NCBI GenBank assembly: GCA_020635015.1
Contig: JACKAP010000002.1
Span: 1 to 64,000, forward strand
Reading direction: 5' to 3'
From: Calditrichia bacterium
Lineage (GTDB): Bacteria > Calditrichota > Calditrichia > RBG-13-44-9 > J075
Length of the DNA stretch: 64,000 nt
Part shown: positions 1 through 8,785 of the stretch, piece by piece
Layout: each line of letters opens with the position of its first letter
How positions within the stretch are numbered: the first letter of the stretch is position 1
Program-made: the position numbers and the translations under genes
The notes under the pieces: generated by a model
What the model was told of the DNA's origin: nothing
The model's input: only the letters and a program-made list of their open reading frames with translations
Database searches by the model: none

Positions 1-66
1 CAGTATCCAGTATCCAGTATCCAGTATCCAGTATCCAGCATCCAGCATCCAGCATCCAGTATCCAG
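1..66. repeat. Tandem heptamer array CAGTATC/CAGCATC
   Basis: About nine copies of a 7-base word, mostly CAGTATC with some CAGCATC, run from the window edge to just before idi. The array is cut by the window start, so a facing complementary arm, as seen at other loci here, cannot be checked. Confidence 0.85.
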
Positions 67-99
67 GTTCCAGCATCAAACTAACGGAGAATCTATCTC

Positions 100-663
100 A
101 TGCCACAAAATGATACTCAAGTCTCCTTCGACGACGAAATGCTGATCGTGGTGGATGAAGACGACAACGTGATCGATTACCAGGACAAGCGGGTCTGTCA
201 CCGCGGGGAGGGCATCCTCCACCGGGCATTTTCGATTTTTATTTTTAATGATGCCGGAGAATTGCTGATTCAACAGCGCAGCGAGCAGAAGCACCTCTGG
301 CCACTCTACTGGTCGAATAGCTGCTGCAGCCATCCCCGCAAAGGGGAGAATATGGAAAACGCCACCCAGCGGCGCCTGGCTGAAGAGCTGGGCATCAGCA
401 CCCCGCTGACCTTCCTCTACAAATTCCAGTACCACGCTCGTTTTCAGCAGGTGGGGTCGGAGTGGGAGATGTGCTCGGTGTACATCGGCAAAAGCAATGA
501 TCCGGTCGTGGTCAATCCCAACGAGATCGCCGGCTGGAAATTCATCAAACCCAATGAACTTACCCGGGAACTGGCGAAATCGCCGGAACACTATTCCCCC
601 TGGTTTAAAATGGAGTGGGAGCGGTTGATGCTGGAGCATGTGGATGATATTAAATCGCTGTGA
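100..663 (+). CDS. idi: Isopentenyl-diphosphate delta-isomerase, type I (Nudix)
   Basis: Interconverts isopentenyl diphosphate and dimethylallyl diphosphate in the cytoplasm for isoprenoid synthesis. The 187-residue product has the length and layout of type I IDI. The motif NSCCSHP (residues 73-79) carries the family's catalytic cysteine, most likely Cys76 by alignment to the E. coli enzyme. EWEMCSVY around residue 121 carries the catalytic glutamate (Glu123), and RRLAEELG near residue 91 is the Nudix-helix core. Type I is metal-dependent and differs from the flavin-dependent type II. The start ATG follows AACGGAGA, a good ribosome site. The upstream region is a tandem repeat with no promoter recognised, and no other isoprenoid gene is adjacent. 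The family call is firm. Confidence 0.97.
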   Translation: MPQNDTQVSFDDEMLIVVDEDDNVIDYQDKRVCHRGEGILHRAFSIFIFNDAGELLIQQRSEQKHLWPLYWSNSCCSHPRKGENMENATQRRLAEELGISTPLTFLYKFQYHARFQQVGSEWEMCSVYIGKSNDPVVVNPNEIAGWKFIKPNELTRELAKSPEHYSPWFKMEWERLMLEHVDDIKSL

Positions 664-955
664 ATGGGTGGATGGGTGAATGAGTTGATGGGTGAATGGG
701 TTGATGGGTGAATGGGGAAAGACGGGCATGGTGAGCATGATTTATGTCCCGTTTACTACCATCGATTTGCATGGTGACAATTTTTTACATCCGGTGACAG
801 GATTTAACTATCGCCGGATGACAATTTAGTGGTATACTGCAGTGGGATAATGGGTGAATGTGGATGGGTTGATGCGTAGTTCGGAGAAATTGTACAAGAT
901 ATTTGGAGAAAAAGTCGTTACCCATACACCCATTCACCCATCAACCCATTAACGA
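661..955. repeat. Facing arrays of GATGGGTGAATGG-type words
   Basis: The left arm (about 661-716) is a run of ATGGGT(G/T)(A/G)A-like words. A shorter run sits at 845-873. The right arm (about 916-955) is the complement (CCCATTCACCCATCAACCC). About 200 bases between the arms hold no recognisable gene. The stretch separates idi from the histidine kinase. The same word family recurs at 59152-59455. Confidence 0.8.
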
Positions 956-996
956 ATTATTTTTACCAGACATCATATTCTCAGGACACATCAGAT

Positions 997-2604
997 GTGA
1001 ACAAATTCAGCCCGGTTCAAAAAATCGCCTTCTCAGTGCTCATGATCATCCTGCTCCCGGGGCTGCTTTATACGGTGTACGAACTGAATTCCCTGAGCGA
1101 AAAAGAGCAGGTGCTCAGCGAGATCTACCGCCAGCAATTAGAGACCATCCTGTTTTCGGTCAACCAATACTCCTGGGATATCGCCAACAGTTGGGTCAGC
1201 CGCATCGATCAGGCCCGGCAGCCGGTTAGCGGCAGCGCGACCTTCCCGGCATTGGAGGATTTTCTCATCGAGAACCCTTCCGTGCGGGCCGTTTTCCTCT
1301 CCGACAGTCTGGCCGGGGAGGTGCAGGTGTATTTTTCGCCGGAAAATACCGATAACCGGGCGGCGCTGCGCGGCGAGGTGGAAGCGCTGCTGCAATCGCG
1401 TCCGGATCTGACCCAGCGCCTGCGCCGCTATCAGCAGCAGGGCTACCGCAAGATCGAACCGATCCAGATGCCCAATCCCCAATCCCCCGACACCCGGATG
1501 GTGATGCTGCTCTTCCCGCTCAACGACGCCCGCCCGGCCTCATCCGCCCGACAGTTCGCCGGCATGATCCTGGCCCCCCGCCAATTCATCGAAGCACTGC
1601 TGCTTCCCAAACTGCGGGACATCGCCAACGGTCAGTTTCAATGCGCCATCTTTTATGAAGCGGGACAGATCCCGGTCGATCCGGCAGTGCGACTGGATCC
1701 CGATCAACTGGTGGAACAGAAGAACATCTGGCTGTTCCCGGAATTTTTTCTGGGCATCCGCCCCCAGGGGCAGACCATTGAGGAACTGGCCCGGGAAAAT
1801 TTTTACGAGAATCTGTTCCTGCTGCTGTTGCTGGACCTTATCCTGATCGGCGCCGCCTGGTTCGTGCTGCGCAATGTGCGCCGGGAGATGGAGCTGGCCC
1901 GGCTGAAATCGGATTTCGTCTCCAACATCTCCCACGAACTGCGCACCCCCCTGGCGCTGATCCGCATGTTCGCCGAGACCCTGGAAATGGGCCGGGTGCC
2001 CACCGAAGCGCGACGGCAGGAATACTACCGCATCATCCAGCAGGAAACCGAGCGGCTTAGCCACCTGGTAAACAATATCCTTAATTTTTCGCGAATCGAA
2101 GCGGGCAAGAAGCAGTATCACTTTCAGAAACTTAATCTGAACCAGACGGTAGAAAAAGTGCTCAGCACCTACCGCTTTCACCTGGAGAACGCGGGGTTTG
2201 CGCTGGAAACCCGGCTAAATCCGCATATCCCGGATATCGAAGGTGACCCCGAGGCACTGGCGGAGGCGTTTATCAATCTGCTCGACAACGGGGTCAAATA
2301 CAGCGAAACCGAGAAACGCATCGAGGTGCGCAGTGGAATGGAGAATGGGTCGGTCTACCTGGAAGTGCAAGACCACGGCATCGGCATCGCCCCGGAAGAC
2401 CGCCAGAAGGTCTTTGAGAAATTTCACCGGGTGTCCGACGCGCTGGTGCATAACACCAAGGGCAGCGGTCTGGGGTTAACCTTGGTAAAGCATATCGTCG
2501 AGGCACACCACGGTCATATCGAGTTGGACAGCAAACCGGGCCGGGGAAGCTGCTTCCGGCTGGCGTTTCCCGGGACGGTGCAGACAGCAAAGGAAAGTGG
2601 GTAG
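997..2604 (+). CDS. Membrane sensor histidine kinase
   Basis: A two-component sensor that should autophosphorylate on His and pass phosphate to the regulator encoded next. It has 535 residues. One membrane segment lies at about 9-27 and a second at about 273-291, enclosing a roughly 245-residue extracytoplasmic sensor region of no recognised fold. No HAMP domain is evident. The HisKA H-box ISHELRTPL has the phosphoacceptor His313. The ATPase domain shows the N-box (NLLDNGVKYS, about 427), G1 (DHGIGI, about 459) and G2 (GSGLGL, about 489). The start codon is GTG. A longer out-of-frame ORF at 903 is a shadow. The input signal is unknown. The regulator gene lies 157 bases downstream, across a repeat hairpin. 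Confidence 0.93.
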   Translation: MNKFSPVQKIAFSVLMIILLPGLLYTVYELNSLSEKEQVLSEIYRQQLETILFSVNQYSWDIANSWVSRIDQARQPVSGSATFPALEDFLIENPSVRAVFLSDSLAGEVQVYFSPENTDNRAALRGEVEALLQSRPDLTQRLRRYQQQGYRKIEPIQMPNPQSPDTRMVMLLFPLNDARPASSARQFAGMILAPRQFIEALLLPKLRDIANGQFQCAIFYEAGQIPVDPAVRLDPDQLVEQKNIWLFPEFFLGIRPQGQTIEELARENFYENLFLLLLLDLILIGAAWFVLRNVRREMELARLKSDFVSNISHELRTPLALIRMFAETLEMGRVPTEARRQEYYRIIQQETERLSHLVNNILNFSRIEAGKKQYHFQKLNLNQTVEKVLSTYRFHLENAGFALETRLNPHIPDIEGDPEALAEAFINLLDNGVKYSETEKRIEVRSGMENGSVYLEVQDHGIGIAPEDRQKVFEKFHRVSDALVHNTKGSGLGLTLVKHIVEAHHGHIELDSKPGRGSCFRLAFPGTVQTAKESG

Positions 2605-2618
2605 GGTAAAGTATACAT

Positions 2619-2715
2619 GATGTTGGATGTTGGATGTTGGATGTTGGATGTTGGATGTTGGATGTTGGATGTTGGATGTTGGATGGACCGAAGTCGTTAT
2701 CCAACATCTAACATC
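2619..2715. repeat. GATGTTG heptamer array with facing complementary arm
   Basis: About nine perfect copies of GATGTTG (2619-2683) are followed after a 15-base spacer by ATCCAACATCTAACATC (2699-2715), which is complementary to the array. The transcript between the kinase and regulator genes could fold into a slippable hairpin here. Confidence 0.85.
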
Positions 2716-2761
2716 AAGAAAAGATAACAACTGAGTCACAAAGACCACGGAGCTATCACAA

Positions 2762-3451
2762 ATGTACAAAATCCTCATCGTCGAAGACGAGCCGCAGATG
2801 CGCATGGGGCTGCGCGACAACCTGGAGTTCGAAGGCTATACCGTGGACACCGCGGAGGACGGCCGGGTGGGGCTGGAGAAGATCCTGGAGAATCCATACG
2901 ACCTGATCCTGCTTGATGTGATGATGCCCCACCTCTCCGGCTTCGATGTCTGCAAAAAAGCCCGGGAGAAAGGGATCCGCACCCCGGTAATCATGCTCAC
3001 CGCCAAGGGTGAGGAAATCGACAAGGTGCTCGGCCTGGAGCTGGGGGCCGACGATTACATCACCAAGCCCTTCAGTCTGCGGGAACTGCTGGCCCGGATC
3101 AAGGCTGTGCTGCGGCGTGCCGGTGAAGCGGGAAACGCTCCGGAGGCGAGCGGCGAAGTGACGATCGGCAATCTCACGGTCGATTTTTCCACCTATGATG
3201 CCTATATGGATGAGCGGGCGGAGCCGATGTCGCACAAGGAGTTCGAGCTGCTGAAGTATCTCTGGCAACACCAGGGACAGACGGTCAGCCGCGACGAGTT
3301 GCTCAACGAGGTGTGGGGGTATGAAGAGTTTCCCACCACCCGCACGGTGGACAACTTTATCTTAAAACTGCGCAAGCGCATCGAAAGCGACCCGGCCCGG
3401 CCCCGCTTCATCCTGACGGTGCACGGCATCGGTTACAAGCTGGTGCCGTAA
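2762..3451 (+). CDS. Response regulator, OmpR/PhoB family
   Basis: A DNA-binding transcription regulator of 229 residues and the presumed partner of the preceding kinase. The receiver domain (1-120) has the acidic pair in VEDEP, the phosphoacceptor Asp52 in LILLDVMMP, and the conserved Lys102 in ITKPF. The C-terminal winged helix (about 130-229) shows the family pattern: SHKEFELLKYL, then GQTVSRDELLNEVWGY, then RTVDNFILKLRKRIE. The gene ends only 15 bases before the first of two secreted sugar-binding-like proteins, so those are likely cotranscribed and may be products of the same regulatory unit. The regulon is unknown. Confidence 0.95.
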   Translation: MYKILIVEDEPQMRMGLRDNLEFEGYTVDTAEDGRVGLEKILENPYDLILLDVMMPHLSGFDVCKKAREKGIRTPVIMLTAKGEEIDKVLGLELGADDYITKPFSLRELLARIKAVLRRAGEAGNAPEASGEVTIGNLTVDFSTYDAYMDERAEPMSHKEFELLKYLWQHQGQTVSRDELLNEVWGYEEFPTTRTVDNFILKLRKRIESDPARPRFILTVHGIGYKLVP

Positions 3452-3466
3452 GGCCTACGGAGAACG

Positions 3467-4555
3467 ATGATGAAACCGGCATTACACCATATTTTCTCCC
3501 GCCTACTCGCGGTTCTGCTGCTGGGACTCAGCTTGAGTGCCGCCTCCCAGGAAAACCGTGTGGCCGATCTGCGCGGTTACTGGAAGTTCGAGATCGGCGA
3601 CGATCCTCGCCGGGCAGAGGCGGATTTTGACGATAGCCGCTGGGAATCGATCTTCGTTCCCTCCACCTGGGAGGATGAGGGATTTCCCGGCTATGACGGC
3701 TTTGCCTGGTTCCGCCGGCACTTCACGCTGAAGGTATCCGACCTGACGGAAAACCGCTACGTGCTCAACCTTGGGCGGATCGACGATGCCGACGAGACCT
3801 ACGTCAACGGGCATCTGGTCGGCTTCACCGGCCGGTTTCCTCCCAAGTTCGAAACGGCCTACAACCTCACTCGCGAATATAATGTTCCCCGGGAGTACCT
3901 CAATCTTGACGGCGAAAACGTGGTGGCGGTGCGGGTATTCGACGGGCGCCTGGAAGGGGGAATCATCGAAGGCCGGGTGGGACTCTACCGTTACAAAAAT
4001 GACATTCCTCTGAGCCTGAACCTCGAGGGGGTCTGGCAGTTCCGCATCGGCGATGATGCCGACTGGCGACATCGGAATATCGACACGAACGGTTGGGAAA
4101 ACATCCTGGTGCCGATGCCGTGGGAGCTGCAGGGATATCGCGATTACGACGGGTTTGCCTGGTACCGCAAGACCTTCCGGCTGCCGGAGCGTTACCGCGG
4201 CCGCACGCTGTACCTGCTGCTGGGTAAGATCGATGATCTCGACCAGACTTATCTCAACGGCGAGTTGATCGGCAGCACCGGCCGCTTCAACAGCATCCTG
4301 GGACGCAATCCCCGGGTAGAGGGCGATGAGTGGCAGGTGCGGCGCGCCTACCGCCTGGATGAGAAGCTCTTGAATTATGACGGGGAAAACCTGATTGCTG
4401 TGCGGGTATTCGACGGCCTGATTGACGGCGGCATCTTCGAAGGGCCGGTCGGCATCGTCACCGAAGCAGAGTATCAGCAGTTCCTCGCCTACGAGAAACC
4501 GGAAAATCCCCTGTGGCAGTTCTTCTTCAATCTTTTTAAAGCGGACAGCCACTAA
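3467..4555 (+). CDS. Secreted protein with two tandem galactose-binding-like (GH2 N-terminal type) domains
   Basis: 362 residues with a signal peptide (about 1-28, ending SLSAASQ). The rest is two copies of a jelly-roll domain (about 35-175 and 188-335) resembling the sugar-binding domain at the N-terminus of family 2 glycosidases. Both copies show a W-F/F-I-GDD start, GYDGFAWFRRHF or DYDGFAWYRKTF, an LGRIDD/LGKIDD strand with YVNG/YLNG, and VAVRVFDG..(E/D)GGI near the end. No catalytic TIM barrel follows, so hydrolysis is not expected and carbohydrate or surface binding is the inference. It follows the response regulator by 15 bases and precedes a paralogue. The first of two adjacent ATGs (after GGAGAACG) is used. 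Confidence 0.75.
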   Translation: MMKPALHHIFSRLLAVLLLGLSLSAASQENRVADLRGYWKFEIGDDPRRAEADFDDSRWESIFVPSTWEDEGFPGYDGFAWFRRHFTLKVSDLTENRYVLNLGRIDDADETYVNGHLVGFTGRFPPKFETAYNLTREYNVPREYLNLDGENVVAVRVFDGRLEGGIIEGRVGLYRYKNDIPLSLNLEGVWQFRIGDDADWRHRNIDTNGWENILVPMPWELQGYRDYDGFAWYRKTFRLPERYRGRTLYLLLGKIDDLDQTYLNGELIGSTGRFNSILGRNPRVEGDEWQVRRAYRLDEKLLNYDGENLIAVRVFDGLIDGGIFEGPVGIVTEAEYQQFLAYEKPENPLWQFFFNLFKADSH

Positions 4556-4683
4556 CCTCCTCCCTTTGACAATTGATGACATCTCTTTACCCCGCTATGA
4601 CATCCTGGACATCGTAACGCCGTAGGTTATAAGTGAAAACGGTATGATTTAGCCGCGATCACCATAACCGAGGAGTTACGAAT

Positions 4684-5808
4684 ATGAGAACGTGCGATTC
4701 CAACACCGCAACCATGCGCCGGGTATGGCGCCATATTAGCGGATATTTTCTGCTGGCGGCAGCGTTGCTGTTGAGCGGAACGTCATTCGCTGCCGGCCCG
4801 CGCCAGCCGGAGGAGCAGGTGGTCAACCTGATGGGGCCATGGAAATTCCAGATTGGCGATAATAACGCCTGGGCAGCCCCGGGGTTCGATGACCGCGAGT
4901 GGGATAAAATCTACGCCCCGGCCTGTTGGGAAGATGAAGGATTTGCCGGCTATGACGGCTACGCCTGGTACCGCCGGCATTTTACGCTGGATGAGGGCCA
5001 AGAGACCGGGATGCTTTACCTGCACCTGGGCGAGATCGATGATGTGGATGAGGTCTATTTGAATGGGCGCCGGATCGGGGGCAGCGGCGCCTTCCCCCCC
5101 CGTTTTTATACCGCTTATTCGGTTTACCGCATTTACCCCCTTCCGGAGGAATATCTGAACGCCGGCGGCAACAATGTGCTGGCGGTGCGGGTGTATGATT
5201 CCCACCGGGAAGGAGGCATCGTGCACGGGCGCATCGGCATCTATGCCGCCCGTCCGGCGCTGGCGCCGGATATATCCCTGGGCACCGTGTGGAAATTCCG
5301 CACCGGTGATGATCCTCAGTGGAAAGACCCGCGCCTCGATGAGCAATCGTGGCAGGACATCACCGTGCCGGGTTTCTGGGAGAGCCAGGGACTGGGCGAC
5401 TATGACGGCTTTGGCTGGTATCGCCGGCACTTCCGCCTACCGGCCGATTTAAGGGACAGCGAGCTGGTGCTGGTGCTGGGACGGATCGATGACTTTGATG
5501 AGGTATTTATCAACGGGCAGCGGATCGGCGGCACCGGGCGGATCAACCAGCCCAGCGAACGGATCTGGCTGGAGGATGAATATTTGCAGTTGCGCGAATA
5601 TGCCATCCCGGCCGCTGCCCTCAACCGAGACGGCGACAATGTGCTGGCGGTGCGGGTCTATGACGGCATGATCGATGGAGGAATTTATGACGGTCCGGTG
5701 GGCATTTACCGCCAAGAGCGCATGCCGGAACTGCGCCGCAAAGTACGCAGTTGGTCGCATCCCCATGAGCATAAACGGTTTAGTTTGTATGATTTGTTTT
5801 TTAATTAG
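4684..5808 (+). CDS. Secreted protein with two tandem galactose-binding-like domains (paralogue)
   Basis: 374 residues, a paralogue of the preceding gene with the same two-domain plan (about 45-190 and 200-345). Matching landmarks are GYDGYAWYRRHF, DYDGFGWYRRHF, LGEIDDVDEVYLNG, LGRIDDFDEVFINGQ and two LAVRVYD strands. A signal peptide is present. An internal ATG (residue 11, position 4714) would give a tidier signal sequence, but the first ATG follows GAGGAGTTACGAAT, a good ribosome site. No catalytic domain is seen. The four domain copies across the two genes suggest duplication at both the domain and the gene level. The role is unknown; location downstream of a two-component pair suggests regulated export. 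Confidence 0.74.
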   Translation: MRTCDSNTATMRRVWRHISGYFLLAAALLLSGTSFAAGPRQPEEQVVNLMGPWKFQIGDNNAWAAPGFDDREWDKIYAPACWEDEGFAGYDGYAWYRRHFTLDEGQETGMLYLHLGEIDDVDEVYLNGRRIGGSGAFPPRFYTAYSVYRIYPLPEEYLNAGGNNVLAVRVYDSHREGGIVHGRIGIYAARPALAPDISLGTVWKFRTGDDPQWKDPRLDEQSWQDITVPGFWESQGLGDYDGFGWYRRHFRLPADLRDSELVLVLGRIDDFDEVFINGQRIGGTGRINQPSERIWLEDEYLQLREYAIPAAALNRDGDNVLAVRVYDGMIDGGIYDGPVGIYRQERMPELRRKVRSWSHPHEHKRFSLYDLFFN

Positions 5809-5840
5809 CAATCTATCAATACTTAATTAGGAGGTCTACA

Positions 5841-6281
5841 ATGAAACAGATGTTTTCAAGATCGCTGCTGGTGCTGACGCTGCTGGGTTTGCTCAGCAAC
5901 TGCACCCGCTATAACGCAGCACCGGCCGCTTCGGAGCCGGAAGATAATGCCCGGATCGAAAAATCTATCGCCAGCTTCCTGATGGCGCTGCAGCGCGAGC
6001 AAAATGACCCGCTAGTGGAATCCGCCATGTTCCACGTGCTGAAGCTGAAATGCTGCTATCCGCAATACGACTACAGCAAGGTCAGTCGGCAAATGGACGT
6101 GCTTGCCCTGAACGCCCCGAATCCGACTATTCGCTACCAGGCGTACCTGGCCGGAATGTTCCTGCGCGAACCGACCTGGCAGGCGCGTATCGAGCCGCGG
6201 CAGTTCCAGGACAGCAGGGTGTTCTTTGCCGGGCTCAACGAGGTGTTGCAGGAAAATCTGTTGGGTGATGCGGGGCAGTGA
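5841..6281 (+). CDS. Small lipoprotein of unknown function
   Basis: 146 residues. The N-terminus is a lipoprotein signal: a basic start, a leucine-rich core and LLSNC, with the lipidated Cys at about 21. The mature part is mostly helical in character, with no family I recognise. It begins 32 bases after the preceding paralogue, behind AGGAGG, so it looks like the last gene of the kinase-regulator-surface-protein group. The other frames are shadows. Confidence 0.6.
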   Translation: MKQMFSRSLLVLTLLGLLSNCTRYNAAPAASEPEDNARIEKSIASFLMALQREQNDPLVESAMFHVLKLKCCYPQYDYSKVSRQMDVLALNAPNPTIRYQAYLAGMFLREPTWQARIEPRQFQDSRVFFAGLNEVLQENLLGDAGQ

Positions 6282-6318
6282 ATTGCAGAGGGCGGAGAGC
6301 AAAGGGCGAGAGTTATAA

Positions 6319-6497
6319 TTGCACGCAGATTCCGCAGATTGAACGCAGATTTGCACAGATTTTTTCAGTCCACGGATTTTCACGGAAAATACGACTGAAT
6401 GGTATATGGATTTATAAGTTCAAAATCTGATTTTCCTCCATTCACCCATCAACTCATCAACAATCATTCCGTGTTAATCCGTGTAATCCGTGGATTC
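6319..6497. repeat. Intergenic inverted repeat (CGCAGATT and CCACGGATT words)
   Basis: A run of GCACGCAGATTCCGCAGATT-like words (6319-6360) is followed by CCACGGATTTTCACGG (about 6370-6386), which faces CCGTGTAATCCGTGG (about 6480-6494). CACCCATCAACTCATC words lie in between. No gene is seen in the 247-base gap between the convergent genes. Confidence 0.65.
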
Positions 6498-6528
6498 AAA
6501 AGTTTTTACGCACCAGCCGCCCGCGTTT

Positions 6529-8568
6529 TCACGCTTTTCCATTATCTCCCATCGCGTCGGCGACCAGTTGGGCGACGTCGCGGGTTTGCAGGCGTTCCTC
6601 GTGGCCGGTCTCCTTGATGCCGTCATCGATCATGATCGAGCAGAAGGGGCAGGCAGTGCCGATCAGCCCGGCGTCGGTCTGACTGGCCTCCTCCACCCGG
6701 TTCTGATTGACCCGCGGTTTATGCTCGTCCAGCCACATCCGTCCCCCGCCGGCGCCGCAGCAAAAGCCCTTGTTGCGGGAGCGGGGCATCTCGGTCAGCT
6801 TCACCCCGGGAATGGCGGAAAGGATCTCCCGGGGCGCATCATAAATATCATTATGCCGGCCCAGGTAGCAGGAATCGTGATAGGTGATCGTCTGTTCCAG
6901 ACGGTTTTCCAGCTTGATTTTTCCGGCCTGCAGCAAGTCGCGGATCACCTCGGTATGGTGCACCACTTCATATTCCCCGCCCAACTGGGGATATTCATTG
7001 CGAATCGTGTTGTAGCAGTGGGGACAGCTGGTGATCACCTTTTTGAAACTCATCGCGTTGAGGGTTTCTACATTCTGCATCGCCATCATCTGGTAGAGAT
7101 ATTCATTGCCCACCCGCCGGGCAGGATCGCCGGTGCAGGTCTCCTCCTTGCCGAGGATGGCGTAATTGACCCCGGCAGCATTGAGGATCTTCACCAGCGA
7201 CTGCAGGGTTTTCTGGCTGCGCTGATCGAACGCCCCGGCGCAGCCGACAAACACCAGATATTCCACCTCCCCTTCGGCATCGCGCATTTTCGGCACTTTC
7301 AGACCCTCGGTCCACAGCTCCCGGTCTTCCGGCGCGATCCCCCAGGGATTGCCGCTGTTTTCCAGGTTCTTGAAGATGCTGGTCAACTCCGCGGGAAAGC
7401 GGCTTTCCTCCAGCACCAAATGGCGGCGCATCTCCACAAAGCGGTCGATGAAGTCGATGAACAGCGGGCAGGCCTCTTCGCAGGCCTTGCAGGTGGTGCA
7501 GGACCAGATGGTTTCATCCTGGATCACCTCACCCACCAGCGCAGCGCCCTCGTAAGCCGCAACTTCCCCGCCGTTGGCCTGGGCGGCCATCTGCAGGATC
7601 CAGGGCGTTTTCTCGAAGAGATGATCGCGCATGTGCTCGTTGACTTTTTTCGGCGAGAGCGGTTTCTCGGTGGCGTAGGCCGGGCAGGCGGCCTGACAGC
7701 GGCCGCATTCGGTGCAGGTGTAAACATCCAGGATATCCTTCCAATCGAACTGTTCGATCTGCGACACCCCGAAGTTCTCGATATTCTCGTCTTCCAGGTC
7801 CATGTGGGGCAGGTAGCTGGGTTGGAGGTTTTGAAAATAGACATTAAACACCGAGGTGACCACGTGAAAATGTTTGGAGATCGGCAGATACGCCAGGAAG
7901 AACAGCAGGGCGGCCATGTGGATCCACCATGCGGTGTGCCCCAGCGGCGCCAGTGCGCCGCTGCTCATCCCGGCGCCGCTGAGGAGACTGCCAAAGAAAG
8001 CGGCGGTAAAAGAATAGGCTTCCCCGGTAGGCACATCCATTGCCACCAGCGAGCCGTTGTAGAGAAAGTCGGTCAGCATCAGGGTGCCGATCAGGGTCAG
8101 GATCAGGGCGGCATCCCAGGAGAGGGTGATCCGCTCCGGTTTCAGCACCAGCCGCCGGAAGCCGGCGACCAGCACCATCAGCAGCACCGCCACCTCGAAC
8201 ACATCACGCAGAACGATGTACGGCGCGCCCAGCAGGCTTTCCGGGCCAAACAGCGGCAGGTGGAAATGGGGAATATAGGCCCGCCCGATCAGGTGCAGCG
8301 AGTTGATCGATACTGCCAGAAAACCCCAGAAGATCAGGGCATGCATGATCCCGGCGCCGAGATGCTTGGGATCGAGGATCCGCCGCTGACCGAGGTAATA
8401 CACCAGCACCTTCTTCAACCGCTCCCAGGGCCGGTCGAAGCGATCGATCTGCCGGGCGGCCCGCAGCACCTGGTAGCGCCGGCGCATCAAATAGACGAAC
8501 GCGCCCAGGGACGCCAGCAGCATCACGGTGAAAATGAGTTTGGCGAAAAGCGTATCGGTCGGTGTCAT
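6529..8568 (-). CDS. Membrane-bound heterodisulfide-reductase-like Fe-S oxidoreductase
   Basis: 679 residues from the ATG at 8568, which follows GGAGGCAAG; a longer in-frame reading to 8625 lacks a ribosome site. The N-terminal third has about five membrane segments resembling nitrate reductase gamma/HdrE-type cytochrome b subunits. Two ferredoxin-like [4Fe-4S] motifs follow (CTECGRCQAACP, about residue 285; CTTCKACEEACP, about 357). Two cysteine-rich CCG domains come next, including FCCGAGGG and the HDSCYLGRHND region. This layout is known from HdrD-like proteins and from proposed ETF:menaquinone oxidoreductases, which pass electrons from acyl-CoA oxidation to quinone. No etfAB gene is adjacent, so the electron donor is inference. 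Confidence 0.85.
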   Translation of the reverse strand: MTPTDTLFAKLIFTVMLLASLGAFVYLMRRRYQVLRAARQIDRFDRPWERLKKVLVYYLGQRRILDPKHLGAGIMHALIFWGFLAVSINSLHLIGRAYIPHFHLPLFGPESLLGAPYIVLRDVFEVAVLLMVLVAGFRRLVLKPERITLSWDAALILTLIGTLMLTDFLYNGSLVAMDVPTGEAYSFTAAFFGSLLSGAGMSSGALAPLGHTAWWIHMAALLFFLAYLPISKHFHVVTSVFNVYFQNLQPSYLPHMDLEDENIENFGVSQIEQFDWKDILDVYTCTECGRCQAACPAYATEKPLSPKKVNEHMRDHLFEKTPWILQMAAQANGGEVAAYEGAALVGEVIQDETIWSCTTCKACEEACPLFIDFIDRFVEMRRHLVLEESRFPAELTSIFKNLENSGNPWGIAPEDRELWTEGLKVPKMRDAEGEVEYLVFVGCAGAFDQRSQKTLQSLVKILNAAGVNYAILGKEETCTGDPARRVGNEYLYQMMAMQNVETLNAMSFKKVITSCPHCYNTIRNEYPQLGGEYEVVHHTEVIRDLLQAGKIKLENRLEQTITYHDSCYLGRHNDIYDAPREILSAIPGVKLTEMPRSRNKGFCCGAGGGRMWLDEHKPRVNQNRVEEASQTDAGLIGTACPFCSIMIDDGIKETGHEERLQTRDVAQLVADAMGDNGKA

Positions 8569-8741
8569 CTTGCCTCCAGAGTGTCGGGTAAATCGCCAAA
8601 GCCTGCGCCGATACCGGGCAGCCATATTAGCGGTGATATCCAGCTGTTAATTGAGGAATTTAGAGAAAGTGGGAATTTAAAACAAGAGGTGAGGGAGAAA
8701 TATGTGGGGTATATGGGGGAATGGGTTTATGGGGCAATGCT

Positions 8742-8769
8742 GTAGGGTCGGGTCGCGACCCGACCCTAC
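8742..8769. repeat. Perfect 28-base palindrome
   Basis: Each 14-base half is GTAGGGTCGGGTCG or its exact complement, with no loop. It sits 16 bases beyond the stop of the CpsB-like gene. There is no T-run, so it is not a standard terminator. Confidence 0.85.
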
Positions 8770-8785
8770 GCGCCCTCTAAACTGC

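Noticed and set aside
831..840. A promoter for the histidine kinase at TATACT
   Set aside because: No -35-like hexamer lies at 16-18 bases; the nearest TGACA is too close.
3467..5808. Beta-galactosidase or other family 2 glycosidase genes
   Set aside because: Only the sugar-binding-like jelly rolls are present; the immunoglobulin-like and catalytic barrel domains are absent.
6490..8745. A 751-codon open frame on the plus strand opposite the Fe-S oxidoreductase gene
   Set aside because: It is the antisense shadow of a GC-rich real gene: no family motif, no ribosome site, and the minus-strand product has clear iron-sulfur motifs.
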